NCBI RefSeq assembly: GCF_000802305.1
Contig: NZ_JTDK01000006.1
Coordinates: 682,001-746,000 of the forward strand
Source: Microbacterium mangrovi
Lineage (GTDB): Bacteria; Actinomycetota; Actinomycetes; Actinomycetales; Microbacteriaceae
Reading direction: 5' to 3'
DNA length: 64,000 bases
The notes below the pieces were generated by a model. That model did not search any database. It saw only the letters and a list, made by a program, of their open reading frames with translations, and was not told the DNA's origin. A program made the position numbers and the translations under genes. Of the stretch, positions 1-8,642 are shown piece by piece. Within the stretch, counting starts at the first letter, position 1. Every line of letters starts with the position of its first letter.

Positions 1-216
1 GTCCTCGTGCACCCCGAGGTGTCCGTGCGCCTCGACGAACCCGGGCGTCACCCGGCTCCCGGTGGCATCCACGACCTCCGCACCGGCCGGCACCGGTGTC
101 TCCGGCCCGCCGACCGCGGTGATCACCCCATCGGTGACGACGACCGTGCCGTTCGGGATCGGATCGGAGCTGACGGGAACGACGAGACCGCCGGTGACGG
201 CGAGGATGCGGGCCAT
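1..216 (-). CDS. Amidohydrolase family protein, N-terminal fragment
   Basis: Only the first 72 residues are present; the gene runs off the left edge. The fragment shows the small N-terminal beta domain typical of the amidohydrolase superfamily, followed by the strand GFVEAHGH, whose two histidines (about residues 64 and 66) form the HxH metal-binding motif. The ATG at 216 follows the short 23-base gap after the aldo/keto reductase stop, so the two could share a transcript. The substrate cannot be told because the rest of the barrel is missing. The family includes imidazolonepropionase-like, dihydroorotase-like and cytosine-deaminase-like enzymes. Confidence 0.75.
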   Translation of the reverse strand, partial: MARILAVTGGLVVPVSSDPIPNGTVVVTDGVITAVGGPETPVPAGAEVVDATGSRVTPGFVEAHGHLGVHED

Positions 217-239
217 GCGTCCAACCTACGCCGCAAGGG

Positions 240-1220
240 CTACGCGGCCGGGTCCTCCGGCAGGGGAAAGAGCGCGTCGATGGCGGCCAGGTCGTCGGGG
301 GTCGGCGTCCAGGCTGCCGCCGCCTCGGCGTTCGCCCGCACCTGCTCGGGACGCGTCGCACCGGCGATCACACTGGACAACTCGGGGCGGGCCAGCAGCC
401 ACCCGAAGGTCGCCTGCAGCATCGTGATGCCGCGCTCGTCGCAGAACGCCTGGTACGCCTCGAGGGCATCCCACGGAGCGTTCTGCCAAAGGTGCGGACG
501 CTGGCGCATGATGCGGCTGTCGTCGGGGCCGCCGCTGCGGGTGAACTTGCCCGTGAGCAGGCCGTTGTAGAGCGGGAAGAACGGGAAGAATCCGAGCCCG
601 TACTGCCGCACCGCCGGCAGCACCTCGCGCTCGGCTCCGCGGGCCAGCAGGCTGTAGTGGTTCTGCGCCGACACGAAGCGCGACCCGCCGCGGCCTCGTG
701 CGGTGAACTCGGCTTCCGCGATCTGCCAGCCGGCGAAGTTGGAATGCCCGAAGTACCGGATCTTTCCTTCGCGCACCAGGTCGTCCAACGCGTCGATCGT
801 CTCGTCGATCGGCGTGGTGGCATCGGGCGTGTGCAGCTGATAGAGGTCGATCCAGTCCGTCTGCAGACGGGTCAGGGATGCCTCGACCGCCCGGCGGATG
901 TAGGTGCGCGATGCCATCGCGCCGCCGAGCTGGGCGGTCGCGAACGCGTTGTGCCCGAATTTCGTCGCCACCACGACGCGATCGCGGCGTCCGCGCAGCG
1001 CCTCACCCATCAGGGTCTCGCTGGCGCCCGGCGTCGCACCGTAGATGTCGGCGGTGTCCAGGAACGTCACGCCGGCGTCGATCGCGGCATCCAGCACCGC
1101 CCGCGTGCCCTCGAGCGTCTCGGTGACGGTGCCGGTCCGGCCGAAGTTGTTGCAGCCGAGACCGACCGCAGAAACCATCAGTCCGGAATTTCCCACCACC
1201 CGTGTATCAAGAACGCCCAT
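240..1220 (-). CDS. Aldo/keto reductase
   Basis: This 326-residue protein is an NADPH-dependent aldo/keto reductase of the (beta/alpha)8 barrel superfamily. The catalytic tetrad is visible: Asp55 and Tyr60 in FLDTADIYG, Lys87 in VATKFG and His130 in LYQLHTPD. The C-terminal part carries the cofactor-loop pattern (VIAGATRPEQV). The length is normal for the family. The start at 1220 lies only 18 bases from the oppositely oriented DUF4870 gene, so the two promoters must overlap the coding ends. The true substrate is unknown; the family reduces aldehydes and ketones, and several members act on sugars or methylglyoxal. Confidence 0.9.
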   Translation of the reverse strand: MGVLDTRVVGNSGLMVSAVGLGCNNFGRTGTVTETLEGTRAVLDAAIDAGVTFLDTADIYGATPGASETLMGEALRGRRDRVVVATKFGHNAFATAQLGGAMASRTYIRRAVEASLTRLQTDWIDLYQLHTPDATTPIDETIDALDDLVREGKIRYFGHSNFAGWQIAEAEFTARGRGGSRFVSAQNHYSLLARGAEREVLPAVRQYGLGFFPFFPLYNGLLTGKFTRSGGPDDSRIMRQRPHLWQNAPWDALEAYQAFCDERGITMLQATFGWLLARPELSSVIAGATRPEQVRANAEAAAAWTPTPDDLAAIDALFPLPEDPAA

Positions 1221-1238
1221 TCCGCCACACTAATAGGT

Positions 1239-1643
1239 ATGAGCGACCAAACACCTCCCCCGGCGGCTGCCGCGCAGCCCCTGTCTCCCGAAGCCGACAA
1301 ACAGGCGGCCATGTGGGCCAACATCGGCGGAATCGTGGGCTTCCTGCCCTCGCTGCTGATCTGGCTCATCCTCAAGGACCGCGGCCCGCGGACCAACGTC
1401 GAAGCCAAAGAGGCCCTGAACTGGCAGATCACCTGGACGATCCTGCAGGTGGGACTCTGGATCGTCGTCACCATCCTGACCGGCATCCTCTTCGCCAGCG
1501 GTCTCTGGCCCCTCGCCGCACTGATCGGCTGGCTGCCGTTCCTGTGGTGGGTCGTCAACGTGATCTTCTCGATCATCGCCGGCGTCACCATCAACAACGG
1601 CGGCAGCTACCGCTACCCGCTGAACTTCCGCTTCATCAAGTAA
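1239..1643 (+). CDS. DUF4870 domain membrane protein
   Basis: A 134-residue protein of the DUF4870 (Tic20-like) family. Hydrophilic Pro/Ala-rich N-terminus, then a first membrane segment at about residues 25-45 (GGIVGFLPSLLIWLI), the family signature around VEAKEALNWQITW at about 55-67, two further membrane segments, and the typical NGGSYRYPLNFRFIK end. The frame is open much further upstream, but ATG 1239 is where the family begins. Function is unknown; members are small inner-membrane proteins. It diverges from the aldo/keto reductase with an 18-base gap. Confidence 0.88.
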   Translation: MSDQTPPPAAAAQPLSPEADKQAAMWANIGGIVGFLPSLLIWLILKDRGPRTNVEAKEALNWQITWTILQVGLWIVVTILTGILFASGLWPLAALIGWLPFLWWVVNVIFSIIAGVTINNGGSYRYPLNFRFIK

Positions 1644-1649
1644 CGGCGC

Positions 1650-3089
1650 TCACGCCACGAGGACGCCGTCCTCCCGTCGCGGGATCCCGGCCGGGTTGCC
1701 GTCGCGCAGCTCGGCCGGAAGCACGGCCTGAGGTGCGTCCTGATACGCGATCGGCGCGAGGAACCGGCGGATCGCGGTGGCCCCGACCGAGGTGTGCACG
1801 GAGGCGGTCGACGACGGCCACGGACCGCCGTGGTGCTGCCCCCACGCGATCGCCACGCCGGTCGGCCACCCGTTGAACAGCACTCGCCCGGCCACTCGCC
1901 CGAGGGCGACGGTCGCCTCCGCGACGAGCGCGTCATCGTCGGATGCGGCGGTGCGCACGGTGCCGGTGAGACTTCCCTCCAGTTCGGCGAGGGCACGGGA
2001 CAGGTCGCCCGGGTCGTCGTACCGGACGAGCAGGGTCAGCGGACCGAAGTGCTCCTGCTGGAACACCTCCGGCTCGGCGAGGAACGCCGAAGCGGTGGTG
2101 GCCACGACGATGGGCGCCGAGCCCTCGGCGTCCGCGACCGCGATCACCTCGACGTCGGCGCGTGCGGCCAGCTCGTCGGAACCGGCCGCGAACGCGCCCG
2201 TCATCCCGGCCGTGAGCAGCTGCTGCCCGGGAGCCGCGGCGACCGCGGTCGCCAGCTCCGTCTCGAACGTCGTGCCGGCCGGCACGAACACGAGCCCCGG
2301 CTTGGTGCAGTACTGACCGCCGTCGCGCGTGAACGATCCGGCGAGGCCCGCCGCGAGACCCGCGGGGTCCTCCGCCACGGCGGCGGGGGTCACCACCACC
2401 GGGTTGATCGATCCGAGCTCGCCGTAGAACGGGATCGGAGCCGGCCGCGACACGGCGATGTCGTACAGCGCCCGGCCGCCGCGGGTGGATCCGGTGAAAC
2501 CCACGGCGGTGACGAGCGGATGCCGCACCAGCGCCAGGCCCTCGTCCATCCCCTCGACGAGCACCAGCGCATCGGCCGGGCCGCCGGCATCCCGGATCGC
2601 CCCGCGCACGACGTCGGCCACGCGCCGCGAGAGCTCCGGGTGACCGGGGTGCGCCTTCAGCACGACGGGGCAGCCGGCGGCGAGCGCCGAGGCGGTGTCG
2701 TTGCCGGCCACCGAGAACGCGAACGGGAAGTTGGATGCCGCGAACACCGCGACCACGCCGAGCGGACGCAGCATGCGCCGCAGGTCCGGGCGCGGCGGCA
2801 GCAGCGAGGCGTCCGGGGCGTCGACGGTGGCTTCGAGGTACGAGCCCTCCTCGATGACGTCGGCGAAGAAGCGCAGCTGGGTGGCGGTGCGCACCACCTC
2901 GCCCGACAGGCGCGCCTCGGACAGGTGCGTCTCGGCCTGCGCGATCGGGACGAGCTCCGCGCTCGCGGCCTGCAGCGCGTCGGCCGCGGCGCGCAGCCAG
3001 CGGGCGCGATCCGCGCGGGTCGATGCGGCGAGGCCGGATGCCGCGGCGGCGCGGACGGCGAGGTCGACGGTCTCTTCGGCGGTGGTCAT
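1650..3089 (-). CDS. NADP-dependent aldehyde dehydrogenase, 2,5-dioxovalerate dehydrogenase (KGSADH) type
   Basis: A 479-residue aldehyde dehydrogenase. The general base Glu224 lies in YGELGSINP and the catalytic Cys261 in GGQYCTKPG. The stretch SNFPFAFSVAGNDTASALAAGCPVV belongs to the branch that oxidises alpha-ketoglutaric semialdehyde (2,5-dioxovalerate) to 2-oxoglutarate, or related semialdehydes. It is the last gene of a leftward operon: its ATG lies 11 bases after the acyl-CoA dehydrogenase stop and is preceded by AAGGGGGC. In this context a C5 semialdehyde is the plausible substrate; a role in pentonate breakdown is the alternative, since a dehydratase of that pathway type sits at the other end of the window. 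The subfamily call is firm, the substrate is inferred. Confidence 0.85.
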   Translation of the reverse strand: MTTAEETVDLAVRAAAASGLAASTRADRARWLRAAADALQAASAELVPIAQAETHLSEARLSGEVVRTATQLRFFADVIEEGSYLEATVDAPDASLLPPRPDLRRMLRPLGVVAVFAASNFPFAFSVAGNDTASALAAGCPVVLKAHPGHPELSRRVADVVRGAIRDAGGPADALVLVEGMDEGLALVRHPLVTAVGFTGSTRGGRALYDIAVSRPAPIPFYGELGSINPVVVTPAAVAEDPAGLAAGLAGSFTRDGGQYCTKPGLVFVPAGTTFETELATAVAAAPGQQLLTAGMTGAFAAGSDELAARADVEVIAVADAEGSAPIVVATTASAFLAEPEVFQQEHFGPLTLLVRYDDPGDLSRALAELEGSLTGTVRTAASDDDALVAEATVALGRVAGRVLFNGWPTGVAIAWGQHHGGPWPSSTASVHTSVGATAIRRFLAPIAYQDAPQAVLPAELRDGNPAGIPRREDGVLVA

Positions 3090-3100
3090 CGCGGCCCCCT

Positions 3101-4309
3101 TCAGAACGCGGCCAGCCCCGTGAGGGCGCGGCCGATGACGAGCTGGTGGATCTCGTCGGTGCCCTCGTAGGTGCGCACCGACTCGAGGTTGTTCGCGTGA
3201 CGCATGACCGGGAACGCGTTGGTGATCCCGTCGCCGGCGAGGATCGACCGCGTCTGGTGGGCGATCTCCAGCGCTTCGCGCACGCTGTTGAGCTTACCGA
3301 CCGAGATCTGGGCCGGGGTCAGCGCGCCCCGCTCCTTGAGCCGGCCGAGGTGCAGCGCGAGCAGCATCCCCTTCTCCACCTCGACGAACATGTCGGCGAG
3401 CTTGGCCTGGGTGAGCTGGTTGGCGCCGATCGGCTTGCCGAACACCTCGCGGGTGAGCGAGCGCGACAGGCCGGCCTCAAGGCAGCTGCGCGCGGCACCC
3501 ATGGCGCCCCAGATGATCCCGTAGCGGGCCTCGTTGAGGCAGCCGAAGGGACCCGACAGCCCCTCGGCGCCGGGAAGGATCGCGTCGGCGGGCAGCCGCA
3601 CGTCGTCGAGGTCGATGTCGCACTGCACCGAGGCGCGCATCGACAGCTTGCCGGGGATCGGGGTGGCCGTGAAGCCGGGCGTGCTGGTCGGCACGAGGAA
3701 TCCGCGCACCGCGCGTCCGCCCTCGCCGAACTCGGGGTCATCGACCTTCGCCCAGATGACGGCGACGTCGGCGAGGGATGCCAGGCCGATCCACCGCTTG
3801 GCGCCGCTCAGCACCCAGCCGTCGCCGTCGCGGCGCGCGGTCGTGGTCATGCCGGCCGGGTCGCTGCCGCCCTGCGGCTCGGTGAGGCCGAAGCATCCCA
3901 CCAGTTCGCCCTTGGCCATCCCGGGCAGCCACTGCTGCTTCTGCTCCTCGGAGCCGTACTTGGCGATCGCGCTCATCGCGAGCGACCCCTGCACCGACAC
4001 GAAGGTGCGCCAGCCGCTGTCGGCGGCTTCGAGCTCGAGGCAGACGAGACCGTATGCCACTGCTCCCGCGCCCGCGCAGCCGTATCCCTTGATGTGCATC
4101 CCGAGGAATCCCTCGGCGCCCAGCTGCGGGATGAGCTCGGTGCGGAAGTGGGCGTTCTCGAAGTCGTCCTCGATGACGGGGTTGATCTTCTCCTGCGCGA
4201 ACCGGCGGGCGCGCTGCTGCCAGTCGCGCTCGTCGTCCGAGAGCAGGGCGTCGAAGTCGAAGACGGCGTCGATGCTCGGTGCTTTCGGGGTGAAGAGTGC
4301 GGTCGTCAT
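3101..4309 (-). CDS. Acyl-CoA dehydrogenase, glutaryl-CoA dehydrogenase-like
   Basis: A 402-residue FAD flavoprotein. The central block GCFGLTEPQGGSDP and the end TYEGTDEIHQ, with the likely catalytic base Glu382, resemble glutaryl-CoA dehydrogenases, which oxidise and decarboxylate glutaryl-CoA to crotonyl-CoA. A conserved Arg is seen in LSMRASVQ. The ATG at 4309 overlaps the CoA-transferase stop by 4 bases (ATGA), so translation is probably coupled; the frame is open upstream but that part is inside the CoA-transferase. The partner CoA-transferase would make the thioester. A different short or branched dicarboxyl-CoA substrate remains possible. Confidence 0.87.
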   Translation of the reverse strand: MTTALFTPKAPSIDAVFDFDALLSDDERDWQQRARRFAQEKINPVIEDDFENAHFRTELIPQLGAEGFLGMHIKGYGCAGAGAVAYGLVCLELEAADSGWRTFVSVQGSLAMSAIAKYGSEEQKQQWLPGMAKGELVGCFGLTEPQGGSDPAGMTTTARRDGDGWVLSGAKRWIGLASLADVAVIWAKVDDPEFGEGGRAVRGFLVPTSTPGFTATPIPGKLSMRASVQCDIDLDDVRLPADAILPGAEGLSGPFGCLNEARYGIIWGAMGAARSCLEAGLSRSLTREVFGKPIGANQLTQAKLADMFVEVEKGMLLALHLGRLKERGALTPAQISVGKLNSVREALEIAHQTRSILAGDGITNAFPVMRHANNLESVRTYEGTDEIHQLVIGRALTGLAAF

Positions 4310-5463
4310 GTGTCGCTCCTTTGCGGAAGGGGTCGGTGCCAGGCGGCGCCGTGGTCGGCGTCGAAGGCGGGCGGAGGGGTGTGCGGGACGGCGGGGGTGG
4401 CCGACAGACCGATCGGAGAGGAGATCGTCCGGGTGGCGCCGAGGGTCACCACGGGGTCGAGTCCGAGTCCGGCCGCGAAGTCGATGGCCTCGGCGACGTC
4501 GTTGACGAGTCCGGCCGGGACCCCGGCGGCGGCGAGGCGCGTCGCCCAGTCGGCCGCGGGAGCCGTCGACAGGCCCCGTTCGAGGTCGGCGGCGAGCGCG
4601 TCGCGGTGCGCGACCCGGTCGGTGTTCGACACGTAGCGCGGGTCGGCGGCGAGCTCCGGCAGGCCGAGCGCGCCGCACAGCGCCGCGAACTGCTTGTCGT
4701 TGCCGACGGCGATGACGAGGTCCCGGTCGGCCGCGCGGAAGACGGCGTACGGCGCGATGGACGGGTGCGCGTTTCCGAGCCGGCGCGGAGCGGCGCCGGT
4801 CTGCAGCGTCGACGAGGCCTGGTTGGTGAGGGCGGAGAGCAGGCTGTGCAGCAGGTTCACCTCGACGCGCTGCCCGGCCCCGGTGCGATCGCGTTCGCGC
4901 AGCGCGAGCAGGATGCCGGAGACGGCGTTCTGGCCGCACAGCACGTCGACGAGGGCCACGCCCGCCTTCGCCGGCTCGCCGTCGGGTGCGCCGGTGATCG
5001 ACATCAGCCCACCGACCGCCTGCACGAGCAGGTCGTATCCGGCGAGGGCCGCGCCCTCCCCCGCACCGAAACCGGTGATCGAGCAGTACACGACGGCGGG
5101 GTTCGCCGCCTGCACGCTCGCGTAGTCGAGGCCGAACTTGTCCATCACGCCGGGCCGGAAGTTCTCGACCACCACGTCGGCCGTTGCCGCGAGCTGCTGC
5201 GCCTGGGCGCGCCCCTCGGCACTGCCGAGGTCGATGGCGACCGAGCGCTTGCCCCGGTTGACGCTGTTGAAGTAGGTCGCCTGCCCGTCGGCATCCACGG
5301 GCGGACGCCAGTGCCGCGTGTCGTCGCCGGCGGGCGGCTCGATCTTGATGACGTCGGCGCCGAAATCGGCGAGGGTCATGGTGGCGTAGGGGCCGGCCAG
5401 CACGCGGGAGAAGTCGGCGACGCGGATGCCCGAGAGCACTCCGCCCGATGCGGCTTCAGCCAT
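4306..5463 (-). CDS. CaiB/BaiF (family III) CoA-transferase
   Basis: A 385-residue family III CoA-transferase, which moves CoA between carboxylic acids through an aspartyl-CoA anhydride. The catalytic Asp is probably D173 in ALVDVLCGQ; the N-terminal VADFSRVLAGPYATM and VIKIEPPAGDDTR blocks are diagnostic. It is the first gene of the operon with the glutaryl-CoA-dehydrogenase-like protein, an arrangement expected of succinyl-CoA:glutarate CoA-transferase. It diverges from the GntR gene across 116 bases. Substrate assignment rests on context only, since this family also contains formyl-, carnitine- and methylsuccinate-type enzymes. Confidence 0.87.
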   Translation of the reverse strand: MAEAASGGVLSGIRVADFSRVLAGPYATMTLADFGADVIKIEPPAGDDTRHWRPPVDADGQATYFNSVNRGKRSVAIDLGSAEGRAQAQQLAATADVVVENFRPGVMDKFGLDYASVQAANPAVVYCSITGFGAGEGAALAGYDLLVQAVGGLMSITGAPDGEPAKAGVALVDVLCGQNAVSGILLALRERDRTGAGQRVEVNLLHSLLSALTNQASSTLQTGAAPRRLGNAHPSIAPYAVFRAADRDLVIAVGNDKQFAALCGALGLPELAADPRYVSNTDRVAHRDALAADLERGLSTAPAADWATRLAAAGVPAGLVNDVAEAIDFAAGLGLDPVVTLGATRTISSPIGLSATPAVPHTPPPAFDADHGAAWHRPLPQRSDT

Positions 5464-5579
5464 CGTTCCTCCTTCTGCGCAGGGTGTCCGACGCGGCGAT
5501 GCAGCGTCGCGACGTAATTCATCCTATTCCGAATCTTTATCGTGGCGAAACCCCCGCCTCCCCGAACCGCTCGGCTATC
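5464..5579. promoter_or_regulatory. Divergent promoter region, CoA-transferase / GntR
   Basis: These 116 bases separate two divergent operons. Base composition drops sharply at 5515-5542. Read leftward, TAGGAT at 5526-5521 is a reasonable -10 for the CoA-transferase operon. The same spot carries ATTC (5517-5520) and GAAT (5531-5534) as short inverted arms, a possible GntR site. No convincing -35 was found in either direction. Confidence 0.4.
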
Positions 5580-6362
5580 GTGAAGCACGTGTCCTCCAAG
5601 GTCGGCCCCGGCGCACGCGAAGCGGTGTTCGCGCAGCTCTCCGACGCCGGTCGCGCCCAGCAGGTCGCGCAGCGCCTCGCCGACGGCATCGCGCTCGGCG
5701 TCCTGGCCCCCGGCGAGCGCCTCCCGAGCGAGCCCGAACTGGCCCGCCGGTTCGGCGTCGCCGTCATCACCGTGCGCGAGGGGCTCGGCATCCTGCGCGA
5801 CGCCGGCCTCGTGCAGACCCGGCGCGGACGCGACGGCGGCAGCTTCGTCGCCGTCGACGAGGATGCCGAGCACAACGGCCTCCTCACCACCCGCCTGCGC
5901 GCCCTCAGCCAGGTCGAGATCGACGACATGGGCGTCTACTTCACCGCGATCATCGGCGCGGCCGCCGAGAGATCGGCGGATCGCGCGGCTCCGCTCGACG
6001 CCCCGCGGCTGTCCGCCTGGCTCGAGGACGCCGGATTCGACGACCCCGCCTCGGCGCGCACCACGCAGAGCGGGTTCTTCCTCGAGCTCGCCGTGCTGAG
6101 TCAGTCTCCCCGTCTCGTGCGCGAGCAGATCCGGCTTCAGGCGGACCTCGGACCGGTGCTGCTGCTCGGCCTCGCCTCCGCCGACCTGCGGCAGGACGCG
6201 CTCGCGCAGAACCGCCGGATCGTGCGGGCCATCGCCGAGGGACGCCCGGCCCGGGCGCGGGATGCCGCCGCCACCCTCGTCGGCCTGCTCACCGCGCGCG
6301 TGCTGGTCGCGAAGGCGGCCCTCGAGAAGGGAACCGGCCGTGACGAGCCCCTCAGCGCCTGA
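5580..6362 (+). CDS. GntR family transcriptional regulator (FadR-like)
   Basis: A 260-residue regulator. The winged helix near residues 22-85 has the GntR pattern GERLPSEPELARRFGVA followed by EGLGILRDAGLVQTRRGRDGG. The C-terminal half is helical, as in FadR-type ligand-binding domains. GTG 5580 is chosen because coding above it would run through the divergent promoter; GTG 5589 is an alternative. Its stop lies inside the next gene (23-base overlap), so the Cache protein is translated together with it. It most likely controls the divergent CoA-transferase operon and perhaps the genes to its right. Confidence 0.85.
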   Translation: MKHVSSKVGPGAREAVFAQLSDAGRAQQVAQRLADGIALGVLAPGERLPSEPELARRFGVAVITVREGLGILRDAGLVQTRRGRDGGSFVAVDEDAEHNGLLTTRLRALSQVEIDDMGVYFTAIIGAAAERSADRAAPLDAPRLSAWLEDAGFDDPASARTTQSGFFLELAVLSQSPRLVREQIRLQADLGPVLLLGLASADLRQDALAQNRRIVRAIAEGRPARARDAAATLVGLLTARVLVAKAALEKGTGRDEPLSA

Positions 6363-7047
6363 CCTCGTGACCCTCGTCGACGACACGGTGCGCGGCGTCT
6401 TCGCCCAGCTGGACGACTGGCGCACCCGCATCGAGGAGACCCTGGCGACCGAGCCGCGTGCCGCCGAGCTCGACGAGACCGTCGCCGCGCTCGTGCTCCC
6501 CGCGCTCGCCGCCGACGACGCCCTGCTGACCGGCGCCGGATTCATCGCCGACGCCGACGTGCTCGGCACGCGCGGCGTGCACTTCGCCTGGTGGCTGGGA
6601 CCGCTCGAGGACAACCCGGTGCTCGGCGCCACCACCGAGCCGACCCGTCTGGATCTGTCCACCCGCGGCTACACGGAGTACCTGCGCGACTTCCGGTCGC
6701 TGGAGTGGTTCCGGGTGCCGACGACGACCTTCCAGGCGCACGTCACCGGACCCTTCGTCGACCACCTGTGCACCTGCGAGTACATGCTCACCTTCACCTC
6801 GCCGGTACGGCTTCCCGGTGACGGGGCCGTCGCGGGCGTCGTCGGCGCCGATGTCGCGGTGCGCCGCCTGGAGCGCGAAGTGCTGCCCGCTCTGCTGCGC
6901 GCGGAGCAGCCTGCGGCGCTCGTGGGTGAACACGGCCGGGTCATCGTCTCGACCGCGCCGGGGATGCCGGTGGCATCCCTCGTCCCCGCGGATGCCGCGC
7001 GATTCGCGTGCGCGACCGCTCCGTTCGCGATCGTCCCGGCTCCGTGA
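6340..7047 (+). CDS. Soluble Cache-domain protein
   Basis: A 235-residue protein without signal peptide or membrane segment. The central part (about residues 65-175), with FAWWLGP, TRGYTEYLRDFRSLEWFRVP and a strand reading VVGADVAVRRLE, resembles Cache/PDC sensor domains, which normally bind small ligands outside the membrane. Here it is free-standing and overlaps the GntR gene by 23 bases. GTG 6340 has an AAGGGAA ribosome site 7 bases upstream; GTG 6367 would be an alternative. A role as ligand-binding partner of the GntR protein or as a metabolite-binding accessory is inference. Confidence 0.7.
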   Translation: MTSPSAPDLVTLVDDTVRGVFAQLDDWRTRIEETLATEPRAAELDETVAALVLPALAADDALLTGAGFIADADVLGTRGVHFAWWLGPLEDNPVLGATTEPTRLDLSTRGYTEYLRDFRSLEWFRVPTTTFQAHVTGPFVDHLCTCEYMLTFTSPVRLPGDGAVAGVVGADVAVRRLEREVLPALLRAEQPAALVGEHGRVIVSTAPGMPVASLVPADAARFACATAPFAIVPAP

Positions 7048-7153
7048 GCGGCGGATCCGGAATTCGCACTCCCGCTCAATCATTCGCTGGTATATGTTTT
7101 AGTGAGTTCGCGGTGTGGCGACGCCCGCCGCGTGGAACCGAAGGAGCAACCCC
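7048..7153 (+). promoter_or_regulatory. Probable promoter and leader of the semialdehyde dehydrogenase
   Basis: This 106-base gap contains a low-GC patch at 7076-7108. TATATG at 7091-7096, preceded by TGG, could be an extended -10. The ribosome site GAAGGAG at 7140-7146 is 7 bases before the ATG at 7154. No clear -35 or operator palindrome was identified. Confidence 0.4.
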
Positions 7154-8518
7154 ATGACCTACGCGGTGATCAACCCCGCAACCGGCGAGACCGTCAAGAC
7201 CTACGAAGGGCTCACCGACGAAGGCCTCCAGGCGGCGATCACGGCAGCGTCCGAGGCGCACAGCGGCTGGTCGAAGTCCTCGACCGTCGCCGAGCGCGCT
7301 GCGCTCATCCGCCGTGTCGGCGAGCTGCACAACGAGCGTGTCGACGAGCTCGCCGCCATCATCGTGCGCGAGATGGGCAAGCCGCTCGAGCAGGCCGTCG
7401 GCGAGGTCGAATTCTCCGCCGCGATCTACGAGTACTACGCCGACAACGCCGAGAAGCTCCTCGCGGACGAGAAGATCGAGCTGCTCGCCGGCGAGGGCTC
7501 GGCGTTCGTGCGCCGCTCGTCGCTGGGCGTGCTGCTGGGCATCATGCCGTGGAACTTCCCCTACTACCAGGTCGCCCGGTTCGCCGGCCCGAACCTGATC
7601 ATCGGCAACACGATCCTCCTCAAGCACGCCGAGCAGTGCCCCGAGTCGGCCGCGGCGATCCAGCAGATCTTCCTGGATGCGGGCTTCCCCGAGGGCGCGT
7701 ACGTCAACATCTACGCCTCGCACGACCAGATCGCCACCGTGATCGCCGACCCGCGCGTGCAGGGCGTCTCGCTCACCGGCTCCGAGCGCGCCGGCGCCGC
7801 CGTCGCCGAGATCGCCGGCCGCTACCTCAAGAAGGTCGTGCTGGAGCTGGGCGGCTCGGACCCCTTCATCCTCCTGTCCACCGACGACCTGGACGCGACC
7901 GTGCAGGCCGCCGTCGTGGGCCGCTTCGACAACAACGGGCAGGCCTGCAACGCGGCCAAGCGCTTCATCGTCGCCGACGACCTGTACGACGCGTTCCTGG
8001 AGAAGTTCCGCGCGGCGGTCGACGGCATCACCTTCGGCGACCCGTCGCAGCCGGGTGCCGAGCTCGGTCCGCTGTCGAGCCTCAAGGCCGCCGACATCCT
8101 GACCGACCAGGTCGATCGCGCCGTCGCCCAGGGCGCGACCGTGCACAGCGCCGGCACCCGTGACGGCGCCTGGTACCCCGCGACGATCCTCACCGACGTC
8201 AAGCCCGGCTCGGACGCCTTCCACGAGGAGTTCTTCGGCCCGGTCGCGCAGGTCTTCCGCGTGAAGAACGAGGAGGAGGCGGTGGCCCTGGCCAACGACA
8301 CGCCGTTCGGCCTCGGCTCGTACGTGTTCACGACGGATGCCGACCAGGCCCTGCGCGTGGCGGACGCCATCGAGGCCGGCATGGTCTTCGTGAACGTCGT
8401 CGGCGCGGACGGCGCTGAGCTGCCGTTCGGCGGCGTGAAGCGCAGCGGCTCGGGCCGGGAGCTCGGCCGCTTCGGCGCCGACGAGTTCGTCAACAAGAAG
8501 ATGATCCGCATCGGCTGA
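7154..8518 (+). CDS. NAD(P)-dependent succinate/glutarate-semialdehyde dehydrogenase
   Basis: A 454-residue aldehyde dehydrogenase of the GabD type. Catalytic residues are Glu231 in LELGGSDPF and Cys265 in NNGQACNAAKR; the N-terminal EMGKPLEQAVGEV and the PWNFPYYQ block are typical of succinate-semialdehyde dehydrogenases. ATG 7154 is backed by an excellent ribosome site; earlier in-frame ATGs lack one. With a permease downstream and the CoA-transferase/glutaryl-CoA dehydrogenase pair upstream, it could turn succinate- or glutarate-semialdehyde (from GABA or 5-aminovalerate) into the acid. No aminotransferase is present in the cluster. Confidence 0.88.
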   Translation: MTYAVINPATGETVKTYEGLTDEGLQAAITAASEAHSGWSKSSTVAERAALIRRVGELHNERVDELAAIIVREMGKPLEQAVGEVEFSAAIYEYYADNAEKLLADEKIELLAGEGSAFVRRSSLGVLLGIMPWNFPYYQVARFAGPNLIIGNTILLKHAEQCPESAAAIQQIFLDAGFPEGAYVNIYASHDQIATVIADPRVQGVSLTGSERAGAAVAEIAGRYLKKVVLELGGSDPFILLSTDDLDATVQAAVVGRFDNNGQACNAAKRFIVADDLYDAFLEKFRAAVDGITFGDPSQPGAELGPLSSLKAADILTDQVDRAVAQGATVHSAGTRDGAWYPATILTDVKPGSDAFHEEFFGPVAQVFRVKNEEEAVALANDTPFGLGSYVFTTDADQALRVADAIEAGMVFVNVVGADGAELPFGGVKRSGSGRELGRFGADEFVNKKMIRIG

Positions 8519-8562
8519 GGCTCTCCCTGCCCGAAGCCCGGGATCACCCGAATCCCCCCAAG

Positions 8563-8608
8563 GGGATGCACGGCGCCGCCTCCGTCGCGGGGCGGCGTCG
8601 TGCATCCC
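8563..8608 (+). terminator. Long GC-rich hairpin between dehydrogenase and permease
   Basis: An 18-bp stem with a 10-base loop: 8563-8580 pairs with 8591-8608, including a single G-U wobble. The outer part reads GGGATGCACG against CGTGCATCCC. There is no T tract after it, so it is either a Rho-assisted or pausing terminator that lowers permease expression, or an RNA-stabilising element. It ends 34 bases before the permease ATG. Confidence 0.7.
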
Positions 8609-8642
8609 GCAGCACCACCCACCCGAAAGAGGCAAGACACTG

